From: JAYFQF01 sp034927285
GTDB lineage: Bacteria > Bacillota > Peptococcia > DRI-13 > UBA5745
DNA length: 59,784 bases
Direction: 5' to 3'
Assembly (NCBI GenBank): GCA_034927285.1
Contig: JAYFQF010000042.1
Location: 1-59,784, forward strand
Shown: positions 1-9,484 of the stretch, one piece after another
Position numbering within the stretch: the first letter of the stretch is position 1
Layout of the letters: each line of letters starts with the position of its first letter
The notes under the pieces: generated by a model
Databases searched by the model: none
What the model saw: only the letters and a program-made list of their open reading frames with translations
Told to the model about the DNA's origin: nothing
Translations under genes and position numbers: made by a program

Positions 1-1181
1 GCCTGCTGCAGATCGCCGATCAGGTCGTCGGCGTCCTCGATGCCGATGGACAGGCGGACCTGGCCGTCAAAGATGCTGGCGGCATAACGCTCCTCAGGGG
101 ACATATCGAAGTGGCTCATGGAAGGAGAGTGCTGAATCAGGGAATCCACATTGCCCAGGCTGGTGGCCAGACTGAACACCTTGACGTTGTTCATCACCAC
201 GCGCACGGCGTCCATGCCGCCCTTAATGTCCGCGCTCATCATGCCGCCGAAGCCGTTATGCATCTGCTTTTTGGCAATCTCGTGGGTGGGATGGCTTTCC
301 AGGCCCGGATAATACACCCGGTCCACCTTGGGATGCTGCTCCAGGTAGCGGGCCACTTTCATCGCGTTTTCGCAGTGGCGCTCCATCCGGACGCCCAGAG
401 TCTTCATGCCCTGCATCAGCTGCCAGGCGGCAAAGGGATCCAGCACCGCGCCGAAACACTGCAAGTAGGGCATCCGGCAGTGGTCAATCCGCTCCTTGCT
501 GCCGGCGATGACCCCGGCGGTCACCGTGCCGTGGCCGTTTAAGTACTTGGTGGCACTGTGCACCACCAGATCAGCCCCCAGGTCCAGGGGATTCTGCAGA
601 TAAGGCGAGGCAAAGGTGCTGTCCACCACCAAGGAGACGCCGCTTTGGCCATGGACTACCTTGGCGATGGCCTCAATGTCGCTGACTTTCAGGGTGGGGT
701 TGGCAGGCGTCTCCACATACACCAGGGAAGTGTTGGGCTGAAGGGCTTTCTCTACTTCCCGGACGTTGGTGGTATCCACTCTGGTGTATGTGACCCCCAG
801 GCGGGTCAGGACCTTGGCGAACAAGGCGTAAGAACAGCCGTAGATCACGTCGCCGAACACCACATGGTCGCCGGCTTTCACGATGCTCATGACCGCCGTG
901 GAGATGGCGCCCAGGCCCGAAGCCACCGCCAGAGCCGCTTCCGCGTGTTCCAGATAAGCGATCTTCTTCTCCAGTTCGTCGCAGTTGGGACTGCCGAAGC
1001 GGGTGTAGACGAAGCCCTCGTCCACATGCTGGTTCAGATAGACGGCGGTGTCGAAGTCCTCCAGGACGTAAGTGCTGGTCTGATAGATCGGGCTGATGTG
1101 GGCCATGGCCTGTGGCTTATAGGAGCCCGTCAGACGTGCGTGCAGCTGTTCCGCGTGCAGTACATCGGTATTGAATTTCAT
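1..1181 (-). CDS. Methionine gamma-lyase-like PLP enzyme (C-terminus cut by window edge)
   Basis: This is a PLP-dependent enzyme of the Cys/Met metabolism (trans-sulfuration) family. About 393 codons are open with no stop, so only the last few residues should be missing for a family of roughly 400 aa. The PLP lysine sits in SATKYLNGHGT. The active-site loop reads VIYGCSYALF: a cysteine after YG is characteristic of methionine gamma-lyase, where cystathionine gamma-synthase and O-acetylhomoserine sulfhydrylase usually have glycine. The predicted reaction is cleavage of L-methionine to methanethiol, 2-oxobutyrate and ammonia. The ATG at 1181 follows AAAAGGAGAGG. It lies 85 bp downstream of alr in the same direction and may be the last gene of that operon. 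Substrate specificity is inferred from one loop. Confidence 0.8.
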   Translation of the reverse strand, partial: MKFNTDVLHAEQLHARLTGSYKPQAMAHISPIYQTSTYVLEDFDTAVYLNQHVDEGFVYTRFGSPNCDELEKKIAYLEHAEAALAVASGLGAISTAVMSIVKAGDHVVFGDVIYGCSYALFAKVLTRLGVTYTRVDTTNVREVEKALQPNTSLVYVETPANPTLKVSDIEAIAKVVHGQSGVSLVVDSTFASPYLQNPLDLGADLVVHSATKYLNGHGTVTAGVIAGSKERIDHCRMPYLQCFGAVLDPFAAWQLMQGMKTLGVRMERHCENAMKVARYLEQHPKVDRVYYPGLESHPTHEIAKKQMHNGFGGMMSADIKGGMDAVRVVMNNVKVFSLATSLGNVDSLIQHSPSMSHFDMSPEERYAASIFDGQVRLSIGIEDADDLIGDLQQ

Positions 1182-1266
1182 CTTAATCCTCTCCTTTTTC
1201 ATCTATTAGTATTCGCTTAGAGTGTATAGGTTAAATCGTTGAATTTGTCCTGAGCTTTTATATATT

Positions 1267-2391
1267 CTAATCCTTAAAAATCATCGGCATCCGCTTTCCC
1301 AGCCCGCAAAGGACCTCGATGGAAATTGTCCCTGCCCATTCGCCAACCTCTTCAGCGGAAATAAATTCATCTCCCTGCCGGCCGATCAAAACGACTTCAT
1401 CTCCCACCCGAGGATCCGCGATATCCGTGATATCGATTACAAATTGATCCATACAGATATTTCCGACCATCGGGCACCTCTGTCCATGCACCAACACCCA
1501 GCCACGATTTGCCAGATTACGGAACACGCCGTCCACATAGCCCAAGGGAACCACACCCAGTACGGAGGTCCGCTTTGTCTCAAAACTCCCGCTATAGCTG
1601 ACCCTGTTCCCGGTGGGCACAGGCTTCACGTGAGCAAGCTTCGCTTTTATCTCCATGCCGGGACACATTGGCACATCCGGCATTTCCTGCAGTTCAGGCC
1701 CCGGATAAAGTCCATAAATGGCCGTTCCGGGGCGTACCATGTCCAGCTGCATGCGCGGGAACAAAATAGTCGCTCCGCTGTTGCTGATATGGCGGATGGG
1801 GATTTTGACCCCTTTTTGTTCCAATCTATCCAGCAACTTGCAGAATTTATCAAATTGGTCATCGCAGTACCTGGTATCACTGATCTGGGGAGCCGTTGCC
1901 AAATGGCTAAAGATACCTTCAACAATCAGATTAGGCATTTTTGTAATCTCGGTAATCGTGCCCTCAAGGCTTTCGTTCAGCATAAAGCCCAGCCGGCCCA
2001 TTCCGGTATCGATTTTCAGGTGAATTGTTGCCTTTTTCCCCCTGACCCCGGCGTAATGATTCAAAGCCTCGGCTTGATGCCGCGTAAAGATGGAAGGCAT
2101 CAGGTCATAATCAAGTACAGCGGGATAATCCTCTTCAAAGGTGTGCCCCAACAAAAGAATCGGCTGGCGGAAGCCATTCTGACGTAGCTCTATACCTTCC
2201 TGAACGATGGCCACGGCAAAATGGCTTGCGCCTTCCTGCTCCAGGATGCGGGCCACGGGGATAACCCCGTGGCCATATGCATCAGCTTTTACCACACCCA
2301 TAAATTTTGTTTCCGGCCCGATACGACTCATTAAATACCGGATATTCTTGCGGATTGCTTCCAAATGTATCTCTGACCAAGCCGCACGCAT
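1267..2391 (-). CDS. alr: Alanine racemase
   Basis: A PLP-dependent alanine racemase that interconverts L- and D-alanine for peptidoglycan or D-alanine catabolism. PLP lysine K35 lies in GVVKADAYGHG. The conserved VSY tyrosine region, the PLGYVDG segment and the ICMDQF motif are present, as is GTAIYGLYP. I chose the ATG at 2391, 374 aa. It has AGAAGGA at good spacing and lies only 4 bp after the stop of the symporter gene. A longer reading from TTG at 2412 overlaps that gene and lacks a better signal. It is co-transcribed with a Na+/alanine symporter, which points to alanine uptake and use. Confidence 0.95.
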   Translation of the reverse strand: MRAAWSEIHLEAIRKNIRYLMSRIGPETKFMGVVKADAYGHGVIPVARILEQEGASHFAVAIVQEGIELRQNGFRQPILLLGHTFEEDYPAVLDYDLMPSIFTRHQAEALNHYAGVRGKKATIHLKIDTGMGRLGFMLNESLEGTITEITKMPNLIVEGIFSHLATAPQISDTRYCDDQFDKFCKLLDRLEQKGVKIPIRHISNSGATILFPRMQLDMVRPGTAIYGLYPGPELQEMPDVPMCPGMEIKAKLAHVKPVPTGNRVSYSGSFETKRTSVLGVVPLGYVDGVFRNLANRGWVLVHGQRCPMVGNICMDQFVIDITDIADPRVGDEVVLIGRQGDEFISAEEVGEWAGTISIEVLCGLGKRMPMIFKD

Positions 2392-2395
2392 AAGC

Positions 2396-3826
2396 TTATC
2401 CTTCTTTCTCAACTTCGCTGTTTCTCATGGAGCCTGCCTCACCCTTCCTTTTCCTCCCCTCCTGAAAATACTTGCCCGGAGTCTGGAAAAACTCCAGCGT
2501 AGCCTCCCGGATTTCTTTATTCAGCAGTAAAATGGCTATTACGTTAGGGAATAAAATAATCGCCAGTGAGAGGTCGAGAAATTGCCACAGATAGGTGGCG
2601 GCGCCAATGGCTCCCAAAGGAATCAGCAATATGCAGATCCAGCGATAGACAAGAGCGGCTTTCTTATTCATCAGGAACTCTGCCTGCTTTTCACCGTACC
2701 AAATCAGGACCAGCAAGGTTGAATATACAAACATTACCATCGCAATGGTGACCAAGATGCCGCCAAACTTCCCGAAAACCTTGGAAAATGCAAAGGTAGT
2801 CAGGGCGACGCCTTCCATAGTGGCGGCGCTGGGATCCTGCCAGGCTCCGGTGCTCAACACAACGAAGGCGGTGCAGGTGCAAATGACAATCGTGTCCAAA
2901 AAGATTTCCGTGATGCCCCACAGACCCTGGCGGGATGGATGATCCGTCGTAGCGGAGGCATGGGCGATTGGAGCGGTGCCAAGGCCGGCTTCATTTGAAT
3001 ACAGGCCGCGGGCAAACCCCCAGCGAACAGCCAGAGCGATGCTGGACCCGGCAAAACCGCCGACAGGGGCCATAGGGACGAATGCGCTTTGAACAATCAT
3101 CGTGAGCATAGCCGGAATCTGGTTCGCATTTATAATAACGATAATCAGTGCGCAAACCACGTACATTGACGCCATAATAGGAACCATTTTTTCGGTAAAC
3201 TCACCCAAGCGCTTGATTCCGCCAATCAAGACAATGCCGGTAAGCAGCATCGTCACAATGCCTGTGGCTATCGGAGGAATATTCAAAGAGGCCTGCGCAG
3301 AACCGGCCAATGCGTTAGCCTGCGTCATCGAACTGATGGCTACCTCAATCATCAGACCAATAGCGAAGATAACGGCCAGCCACTTCATCTGCAGTCCTTC
3401 CGTCATATAAAAGGAGGGGCCTCCTTCATATTCGCCATTGGGCTGCTTTTTGCGGTATTTGACTGCCAGCACGATTTCACTGTATTTCAGAGCCATGGAG
3501 AGCATGGCGATGACCCACATCCAGAAAACCGCGCCGGGACCGCCAAGCATAATCGCCATCGGCACACCGGCGATATTGCCTGCGCCCACAGTGCAGGCCA
3601 CGGCCGATGTCAAGGCCTGAAATGCTGTCAGCGTCCCCTCTCCTCTGTTTTCATCTTTTTTAAAGGCTTTGCCCAAAGTAGATTTTAAGATATAGCCAAA
3701 GTGTCTGAACTGAAAAAATCCCAGTCTGATACTCATAAAAATGCTGGCGCAGGCCAAAAAGGCAACGATGGGAATTCCCCATATCCAACCGGAAAAAGCG
3801 ACGATTTTATCCACGATACTTGCCAT
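2396..3826 (-). CDS. Sodium:alanine/glycine symporter family (AGCS) transporter
   Basis: A 476-aa polytopic membrane protein of the alanine or glycine:cation symporter family. Family signatures are visible: CTVGAGNIAGV, then GGPGAVFWMW, and RWGFARGLYSNEAGLGTAP in the second half. It should import alanine or glycine with Na+. The ATG at 3826 follows AAGGGGAGATAG. The gene sits between an M20D amidohydrolase upstream and alr immediately downstream, consistent with release, uptake and racemisation of amino acids. Confidence 0.93.
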   Translation of the reverse strand: MASIVDKIVAFSGWIWGIPIVAFLACASIFMSIRLGFFQFRHFGYILKSTLGKAFKKDENRGEGTLTAFQALTSAVACTVGAGNIAGVPMAIMLGGPGAVFWMWVIAMLSMALKYSEIVLAVKYRKKQPNGEYEGGPSFYMTEGLQMKWLAVIFAIGLMIEVAISSMTQANALAGSAQASLNIPPIATGIVTMLLTGIVLIGGIKRLGEFTEKMVPIMASMYVVCALIIVIINANQIPAMLTMIVQSAFVPMAPVGGFAGSSIALAVRWGFARGLYSNEAGLGTAPIAHASATTDHPSRQGLWGITEIFLDTIVICTCTAFVVLSTGAWQDPSAATMEGVALTTFAFSKVFGKFGGILVTIAMVMFVYSTLLVLIWYGEKQAEFLMNKKAALVYRWICILLIPLGAIGAATYLWQFLDLSLAIILFPNVIAILLLNKEIREATLEFFQTPGKYFQEGRKRKGEAGSMRNSEVEKEG

Positions 3827-3925
3827 CTCTATCTCCCCTTATCATTTTTATTTTGAATCACGAATAAGAAATGTACAGGAATCCTTGGCGGGCTGCAGTG
3901 CCCTTTGTAAGCCGTGGCTGTTTTA

Positions 3926-5092
3926 TTATTTCAGATACTCCATAACGATTTCTGCCTGCATTTCAACGCCGATTGTCAGGGAATCTTCATCGATATTAAA
4001 ATGCGGGTTATGGTGCTCATATGTACTTCCGGCCTTTTGGTCAGCCGTTCCGACGAAGTAATATACGCCCGGAATTCTGCGGGAAAACTCTGCAAAGTCG
4101 TCGCCAAGCATAACGCTGACGCCATGCGTCTGAATATTCTCTTTGCCAACGACCTTTTCCGCTGCCCGCATGGCCACTCCGGTCATCACCTCGTCATTGT
4201 TCAGAAGCGTATTTCCACATTTGATCTCAATGTCACAGGTACAGCGATATGCGGAGCAAACTGCTGTACACAATTCCCGGAAACGCCGCTGTACCTCGGC
4301 ATCCCCATCGTGCAGACAGCGAATAGAGCCTTCCATTTCCACGTCGTCCGGCACAATAATTTCTTTTGTTCCACCATGGATTTTACAGACAGAAATCACT
4401 GTCGGTTTGGTGGAATCCAATTCCAGCGTATGAAGGGTCTTGATCGCTGTCAGAACATGCCCCGCCGCATCAATGGGATTAATAGCTGTATGCGGAGCGC
4501 CGCCATGCCCGCCACGGCCGTGGATGATCAGCTTGAAATAATAACTGGACGCCATTATCGGTCCGGACACGATTCCAATTTTTCCGGTCGGGATCGGCGA
4601 CCAGAGATGGAAACCGCAAACAGTATCGGGTTTGGGGTCTTCAAGCGCTCCCGCTTGTATCATCAATTCCGCTCCCGCATCCTCTTCGTTCATTTGGAAC
4701 AGGAATACGACTGTTCCTTTGATTTCAGTTTGATGCCGGGAAAGCAGCTTTGCCGTTATTAACTGCAAAGCCGTATGTCCATCATGACCGCAAGCGTGCA
4801 TTACGCCTGGATTTTCGGAAGAAAACGGCAGCCCGGTTTCCTCCTGTATCGGCAGCGCATCGATATCGCAGCGCAGCAAAATTGTCTTGCCGGGCCGGCC
4901 CCCTTTCAGGACGCCAATAACGCCGGTTTCCGTGCAGCGTCTTACCTTAAGCCCCAGTTCTTTTAAATAGTCTTCAATAATCCGGGATGTTCGTACCTCC
5001 TGCAGGCCAAGCTCCGGGTGCTGATGGAAATCCCGCCGCAGAGCAATCATTTCTTCTCTCAACTCCGCGGCTTCTTTTTTAATGTTCATCAT
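3926..5092 (-). CDS. M20D family amidohydrolase (N-acyl-amino-acid/hippurate hydrolase-like)
   Basis: A 388-aa metallopeptidase-fold amidohydrolase of the M20D group, which cleaves N-acyl amino acids or small amide conjugates. Metal-binding motifs are CDIDALP (residues 75-81), MHACGHDGH (98-106) and NEEDAGAE. The dimerisation-domain motif HGRGGHGGAPH is present. The likely start is the second ATG or the ATG at 5092; both follow AAGGAGGGCG. It heads the leftward operon with the symporter and alr. Substrate is unknown. Confidence 0.9.
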   Translation of the reverse strand: MMNIKKEAAELREEMIALRRDFHQHPELGLQEVRTSRIIEDYLKELGLKVRRCTETGVIGVLKGGRPGKTILLRCDIDALPIQEETGLPFSSENPGVMHACGHDGHTALQLITAKLLSRHQTEIKGTVVFLFQMNEEDAGAELMIQAGALEDPKPDTVCGFHLWSPIPTGKIGIVSGPIMASSYYFKLIIHGRGGHGGAPHTAINPIDAAGHVLTAIKTLHTLELDSTKPTVISVCKIHGGTKEIIVPDDVEMEGSIRCLHDGDAEVQRRFRELCTAVCSAYRCTCDIEIKCGNTLLNNDEVMTGVAMRAAEKVVGKENIQTHGVSVMLGDDFAEFSRRIPGVYYFVGTADQKAGSTYEHHNPHFNIDEDSLTIGVEMQAEIVMEYLK

Positions 5093-5152
5093 CGCCCTCC
5101 TTTCTTCACAATTGGGTATGATTTGCTAATCGGCTGCAGCACGATCAGTTTT

Positions 5153-5181
5153 ATGCTATCATTTTCTAAATTTTTGAACAA
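5153..5181 (-). promoter_or_regulatory. Candidate promoter of the leftward amidohydrolase-symporter-alr operon
   Basis: On the minus strand TTGTTC (5181-5176) is followed after 17 bp by TAGCAT (5158-5153). It lies 61 bp upstream of the amidohydrolase start. This is sequence resemblance only. Confidence 0.4.
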
Positions 5182-5410
5182 CTTATAAATTGCAAGGTTA
5201 TCCGCGACAGATTTTCTTACAAATTGAAGTACAAAAAACTCCAGATCCTACCTGCCGCACGGCGGCGGAACCGGTTTTTACAGGAATTTTACATTGAATT
5301 TATAAAAAAACTGCTTTCCCCCTATAATAGCTGTGTTAGAGTAAAAGAAGGTCATGGAAAAATTTACTCCATCCCTTAATTTTACAACGCCGCAGGAGGA
5401 CAAAAACCCC
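5182..5410. other. Divergent intergenic region between the amidohydrolase and ppx
   Basis: The spacer between the divergent amidohydrolase (5092) and ppx (5411) is 318 bp. It holds the leftward promoter candidate and, on the plus strand, a TATAAT -10-like element at 5323-5328. I see no convincing -35 for the latter. No riboswitch or small coding sequence was recognised. The in-frame ATG at 5354 lacks a ribosome binding site and is not taken as the ppx start. Confidence 0.4.
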
Positions 5411-6319
5411 ATGTACAGCGTTATTGATATCGGTTCCAATACGATCCGGCTTACGGTATATCATGTACTGGAAAATGACGAAATCCAACCGATTTTTCAC
5501 GAAAAGAGCGTAGCCGGCCTGGCGGGCTATGTCACCAAGGACGGCCGCATGTCTCAGGAGGGGATTGAAAAGGCCGCGGAGGTCCTGAACAGCTTCAAGG
5601 AAATCCTGCGGCGGCTTAAGCTGAATCACATCCACGCTTTTGCCACCGCTTCCCTGCGCAATATCGTCAACACCCAGGAAGCCCTGGAAAAGATCCGGGA
5701 TCTGACGGGCTGCAGCATCCAGATCCTCTCCGGCAAAGAAGAAGCGGTTCTGGACTACGTGGGCGCCACCTATTTGGTGCCCATAAACCGGGGCCTGGTA
5801 CTGGATATCGGCGGCGGCAGTACGGAACTGACCTTTTTCAATGAAAGCGGCATCGAAAAGGCCCTTTCTTTGCCTATCGGTTCGTTAAATTTGTACAATA
5901 AATTCGTTACCCGGGTTTTTCCCAATGAAGAAGAAAAAAAGGCGCTGGAAAAAGCGGTGCTGAAGGAACTGCGCAAAAAAGCAGTTCCCAAAACCCTCTG
6001 CCCTTTGATCTGCGGAGTGGGCGGAACCGTCCGGGCTACAGGCCGTCTGGCCAACGACCGGCTAAAACTGCCGGTGACCAACAAAAAACTGCTGCCGGAT
6101 ACGGTAAACGAGATCCTTTGGAGCTTCGACGGCACTTCCAAAGATAGTTTGCGCCAGGTGCTCCGGATCATGCCGGAGCGGCTTCACACCATCATCCCCG
6201 GCATGGTCATCCTGGACTGTGTCTGCCGCCAGTTCGGCGCAAAAGAAATCCACATCAGCGATTACGGCGTCAGGGAAGGCTACCTGATTTCCGAGATCCT
6301 GGGCAAAACGGAGAAATGA
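5411..6319 (+). CDS. ppx: Exopolyphosphatase / Ppx-GppA family phosphatase
   Basis: A 302-aa member of the Ppx/GppA family (actin-like ASKHA fold) that releases phosphate from polyphosphate or from pppGpp. Both nucleotide-binding phosphate loops are present: DIGSNTIRL at residues 6-14 and DIGGGSTEL further on. The ATG at 5411 has AGGAGGA eight bases upstream and begins directly with MYSVIDIGSNT. It is short compared with the ~500-aa two-domain forms, as is common in Clostridia. The stop overlaps the ppk start (ATGA), so the two should be translated together. The ppk partner favours a polyphosphate role. Confidence 0.92.
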   Translation: MYSVIDIGSNTIRLTVYHVLENDEIQPIFHEKSVAGLAGYVTKDGRMSQEGIEKAAEVLNSFKEILRRLKLNHIHAFATASLRNIVNTQEALEKIRDLTGCSIQILSGKEEAVLDYVGATYLVPINRGLVLDIGGGSTELTFFNESGIEKALSLPIGSLNLYNKFVTRVFPNEEEKKALEKAVLKELRKKAVPKTLCPLICGVGGTVRATGRLANDRLKLPVTNKKLLPDTVNEILWSFDGTSKDSLRQVLRIMPERLHTIIPGMVILDCVCRQFGAKEIHISDYGVREGYLISEILGKTEK

Positions 6320-8445
6320 GCATGGACAGAGTCGTTCACGAATACACGCAGAACCGGGAGCTTTCCTGGCTTTCCTTTAACCGCCGGGTTTTGGAAGAAG
6401 CCCAGGACTCCACCGTACCTTTACTGGAACGAATGAAATTCGTCGCCATCTTCACCAGCAATTTAGACGAGTTCTTTATGATCCGGGTGGGCAGCCTCTA
6501 TGATATGGCCGCTTTAGGCGGCAAGGAAATCGACTATAAAAGCGGGATGACCCCTTCCCAGCAGATGGAGAAGATTTACGAACTGATGCCTTCCCTTTAT
6601 AAGATGCGGGATAAAATCTACGCCGAGTTGAAAAAAGAGCTGAGTCCCTACGGCTTTGTGGGCCTGTCCTGGGAGGACCTGACGTCCATGGAGCAAAAAT
6701 ACCTGCGGGCATATTTCAAGGAACGGCTGCTGCCCATCCTGTCGCCCCAGATCGTGGACGGAAATCATCCCTTTCCCCATCTGCAGAACAAAGCCGTCTA
6801 TGTCGTCGCCAACCTGCATTATAAGGAAAAGAGCATGGTGGGCATCGTCCCCGTCCCCACCTTTGCCCCGGAAGCCATCTTTTTGCCCGGCAGCGATTTC
6901 CGTTATATCCGTACGGAAAAGATCATTATGGAATATCTGAGCAGCGTCTTCGACCAGTATCTGGTGTCCGATAAAAATTATATCTGCGTTACCAGAAACG
7001 CCGACATCTCTCCTGACGATGAAAACCTGGACATCAATGAGGATTTCCGCTTTCGCATGAAAAAGCTGCTGCATATGCGCCGCCGCATGGCGGTGGTAAG
7101 GCTGGAAACGGCCTTGCCTTTGGAAACCCGGCTGAGGAACTTTCTATGCGGAAAATTCAATATTACGGAAAAACAGATTTTCCAGAGCACTGCCCCGATG
7201 AAGCTGGCTCACGTCTATAGCCTCATCGACAGGGTCCCCCCCGCCCTTGGGCAAACCCTGCTCTATCCTCCCTTCATTCCCCAGCATTCCCGGGAAGTAG
7301 GACCGGGCAGCATCATCCGTCAGGTCCGGCGCAAGGACATCATCCTCTCCTTTCCTTATGAAAGCATGGAGCCTTTTTTGCAGCTGATCAAAGAGGCTTC
7401 CACAGACCCGGCGGTAATGACCATCAAAATCACCATTTACCGTCTGGCCAATAAAACACGCTTAGTAGAGTATCTCTGCGCCGCCGCCGAAAACGGCAAG
7501 GAAGTCACGGTTTTGATCGAACTGAGGGCCCGTTTTGACGAGCAGAGAAACATCGACTGGTCGGAACGCCTGGAGGAAGCCGGCTGCCGCGTGATCTACG
7601 GCTTCGAGGATTACAAAGTGCACTCAAAAATCTGCCTGATCACCGTCCAGAATAAAGGCGAGGTCCAGTATATCACTCAGATTGGCACCGGAAATTATAA
7701 TGAAAAGACTGCCGCCCTCTATACCGATCTGTCGCTGATCACCGCCGATCAATCCATCGGCGCCGACGCCTCTACTTTCTTTAAGAATATGGGGATCGGC
7801 AATCTGGGCGGCCATTATGAGCATCTGCTGGTTTCCCCCAATGCTTTAAAACAGCGGCTCCTGCTTTTGATCGAGGAGGAAATCGCCAAAGGATCAAACG
7901 GCCGCATCACCTTCAAGGTAAACGCCATTACCGACTACGATATTCTGGAGAAGCTGGCCATAGCCTCCCAGGCCGGCGTCCGTATCCGGCTGATCGTCCG
8001 CAGCATTTGCTGCCTCTTGCCAGGACTGCCGGAGATAACGGAAAACGTCACCGCCTTCAGCATCGTGGGACGCTTCCTGGAGCATTCCCGGATTTACAGC
8101 TTTGGCAGCGGCAACAACCAGCGCCTGTTCATCGGGTCCGCGGACCTGATGACCCGCAATACGGAGCGCCGGGTGGAAATCGCCTGTCCTGTCTACGACA
8201 GGGAGATCAAAGGACGGATTAATTCCATGCTGGAAACGCTCCTAAAAGATAACGTCAAGGCCAGCGTCATTACCACCGAGGGCGGATTTCTCCGCAAAAA
8301 GCCGGCGGAAGGCCAGGAGTCCTTCTGCGCCCAGGAATATTTTATGGAAGAAGCCGTACGGCAGGCCGCCCGGGAGCCGAAACGGCAAAAAACCGGTTTG
8401 GTCCAGGGACTGCAAAAGGTTCTGATCCGGTTCGGCAAAAAGTGA
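6316..8445 (+). CDS. ppk: Polyphosphate kinase 1
   Basis: A 709-aa polyphosphate kinase that reversibly makes polyphosphate from ATP. The N-terminal NRELSWLSFNRRVLEEA motif is typical. The two phospholipase-D-like halves carry the catalytic histidines in YKVHSKICL and LEHSRIYSF, with GTGNYNEKTA and MTRNTERRVE nearby. The start overlaps the ppx stop by 4 bp, giving translational coupling. Together the pair sets polyphosphate turnover, usually tied to phosphate and stress physiology. Confidence 0.96.
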   Translation: MSMDRVVHEYTQNRELSWLSFNRRVLEEAQDSTVPLLERMKFVAIFTSNLDEFFMIRVGSLYDMAALGGKEIDYKSGMTPSQQMEKIYELMPSLYKMRDKIYAELKKELSPYGFVGLSWEDLTSMEQKYLRAYFKERLLPILSPQIVDGNHPFPHLQNKAVYVVANLHYKEKSMVGIVPVPTFAPEAIFLPGSDFRYIRTEKIIMEYLSSVFDQYLVSDKNYICVTRNADISPDDENLDINEDFRFRMKKLLHMRRRMAVVRLETALPLETRLRNFLCGKFNITEKQIFQSTAPMKLAHVYSLIDRVPPALGQTLLYPPFIPQHSREVGPGSIIRQVRRKDIILSFPYESMEPFLQLIKEASTDPAVMTIKITIYRLANKTRLVEYLCAAAENGKEVTVLIELRARFDEQRNIDWSERLEEAGCRVIYGFEDYKVHSKICLITVQNKGEVQYITQIGTGNYNEKTAALYTDLSLITADQSIGADASTFFKNMGIGNLGGHYEHLLVSPNALKQRLLLLIEEEIAKGSNGRITFKVNAITDYDILEKLAIASQAGVRIRLIVRSICCLLPGLPEITENVTAFSIVGRFLEHSRIYSFGSGNNQRLFIGSADLMTRNTERRVEIACPVYDREIKGRINSMLETLLKDNVKASVITTEGGFLRKKPAEGQESFCAQEYFMEEAVRQAAREPKRQKTGLVQGLQKVLIRFGKK

Positions 8446-8592
8446 TCGGAACAAAAAAGCACTTTTATGGGGATGACAAATCTTGATTTTTCGTACTCCG
8501 AAAATCACGGGAGTAACTTTATTTTATCGAGTGCTTTATTTCAAAAAGAACAAACGTTTTGAGCGGTTGATCCTTGCATTTTTATCGTACCA

Positions 8593-8645
8593 GGGGCTGT
8601 CGCAAATCGGTTGAGAAAAGCTTGATTTGCGGCAGCCCCCTTTTT
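8593..8645 (+). terminator. Rho-independent terminator of ppx-ppk
   Basis: A 16-bp stem (GGGGCTGTCGCAAATC at 8593-8608 against 8624-8639, one mismatch) with a 15-nt loop is followed by CCTTTTT. It lies about 150 bp after ppk. The outer stem sequence recurs in the terminator at 59589. Confidence 0.8.
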
Positions 8646-8649
8646 ATGG

Positions 8650-9430
8650 TTTCCCAATTTTAACGCTGCCGGCATCCGGTCCTGAATCTTCCGGCATCCC
8701 GCCTGCAGAGAGGAAGTATCCGGGGAGGAATACGCTCTGACCCTCTGCGCTTACTCAGCATCATAATCACTATCGCCATCATTATTGTAATCAGTATCTT
8801 CACCATTATCACCATCAGTATCGCCGCTCCCGGCTATCACCATCAGTATCGCCGCTCCCGGCTCCTCGTGGCTGATGACCTTTGTTTACCGGAAAATCTC
8901 TTTGTTTTTAAAGCAAATCCCGGTAAATTTCTCCTGAAGCGCTGATTTTGCCTTGACGGCAAGGGCAAACCATGGTGTTGAGGCAAATTGGCAAGCCTTT
9001 TTCCTTTGTTGGTGGAAAAAGTGAAGCAGCATCCTCCTCCCGGAGACTGTCGGAAAATTTTACCGGGATTTTCAGAAAAAACATGACGAAATCCCGGTAA
9101 ACATCGCCGGAGGCCGCCGTTCTTAGGTCCTCCGGGGCTGCTTTACGGCCAAAAGTAACCCCAAGTCCCGGCTTTTGCGCCGCCCAGGGGATGCTCCAAG
9201 CAGAAAAAACGGTTTTTTGCCCTTCAATGGACAGGATAAGCAACTCCTCGCCGGAGGCTTTTCCCTCTCCGGGGGGGACTACTATGCAATCACTGTGCCG
9301 CTGACCATCTTATCCGCCAGGAGACTTTTCCCTCCCTTGGGGGACTGCTCTACGAGCAAAATGCCTGATACTGTATGGATTTTGAATCGATCAACCAATC
9401 CCTCTTTCGTTTAAGGAAAATCCGCAAAAA
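8650..9430. other. Non-coding region with short repeats
   Basis: Nearly 800 bp with no convincing gene. It holds an ATCA-rich low-complexity stretch (about 8758-8806), a 28-bp perfect tandem repeat, and three copies of AAATCCCGGTAAA: direct at 8915 and 9089, inverted at 9058-9072. The latter two could form a hairpin. A leftward open frame at 8908-9243 translates these repeats into similar short peptides (VYRDF, IYRDLL). It has no recognisable family, so I do not call it a gene. Confidence 0.5.
8807..8862. repeat. 28-bp perfect tandem repeat, two copies
   Basis: Copies at 8807-8834 and 8835-8862 are identical and begin TATCACCATCAGTATCGCC. They follow a degenerate ATCA/ATCG-rich tract, so the array could vary in copy number between strains. 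Confidence 0.85.
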
Positions 9431-9450
9431 AAAGCCTCCCCAAGGGGAGG
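9425..9450 (-). terminator. Terminator of the small leftward gene
   Basis: On the minus strand the hairpin CCTCCCC-TT-GGGGAGG (9450-9435) is followed by a run of eight or nine T. It lies about 35 bp past the stop of the 80-aa gene at 9485. Confidence 0.75.
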
Positions 9451-9484
9451 AAAATTCATTTTTATCCGTTCCGTCTGCCGGATA

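Noticed and set aside
111..1220. Two long rightward open frames opposite the methionine gamma-lyase gene
   Set aside because: They lie antisense to a clear PLP enzyme; the His- and Gln-rich translations match no family and arise from its codon bias.
8908..9243. Leftward 111-codon frame after ppk
   Set aside because: Translates repeated DNA into similar short peptides; no family, no convincing ribosome site, and lies in repeat-rich non-coding DNA.
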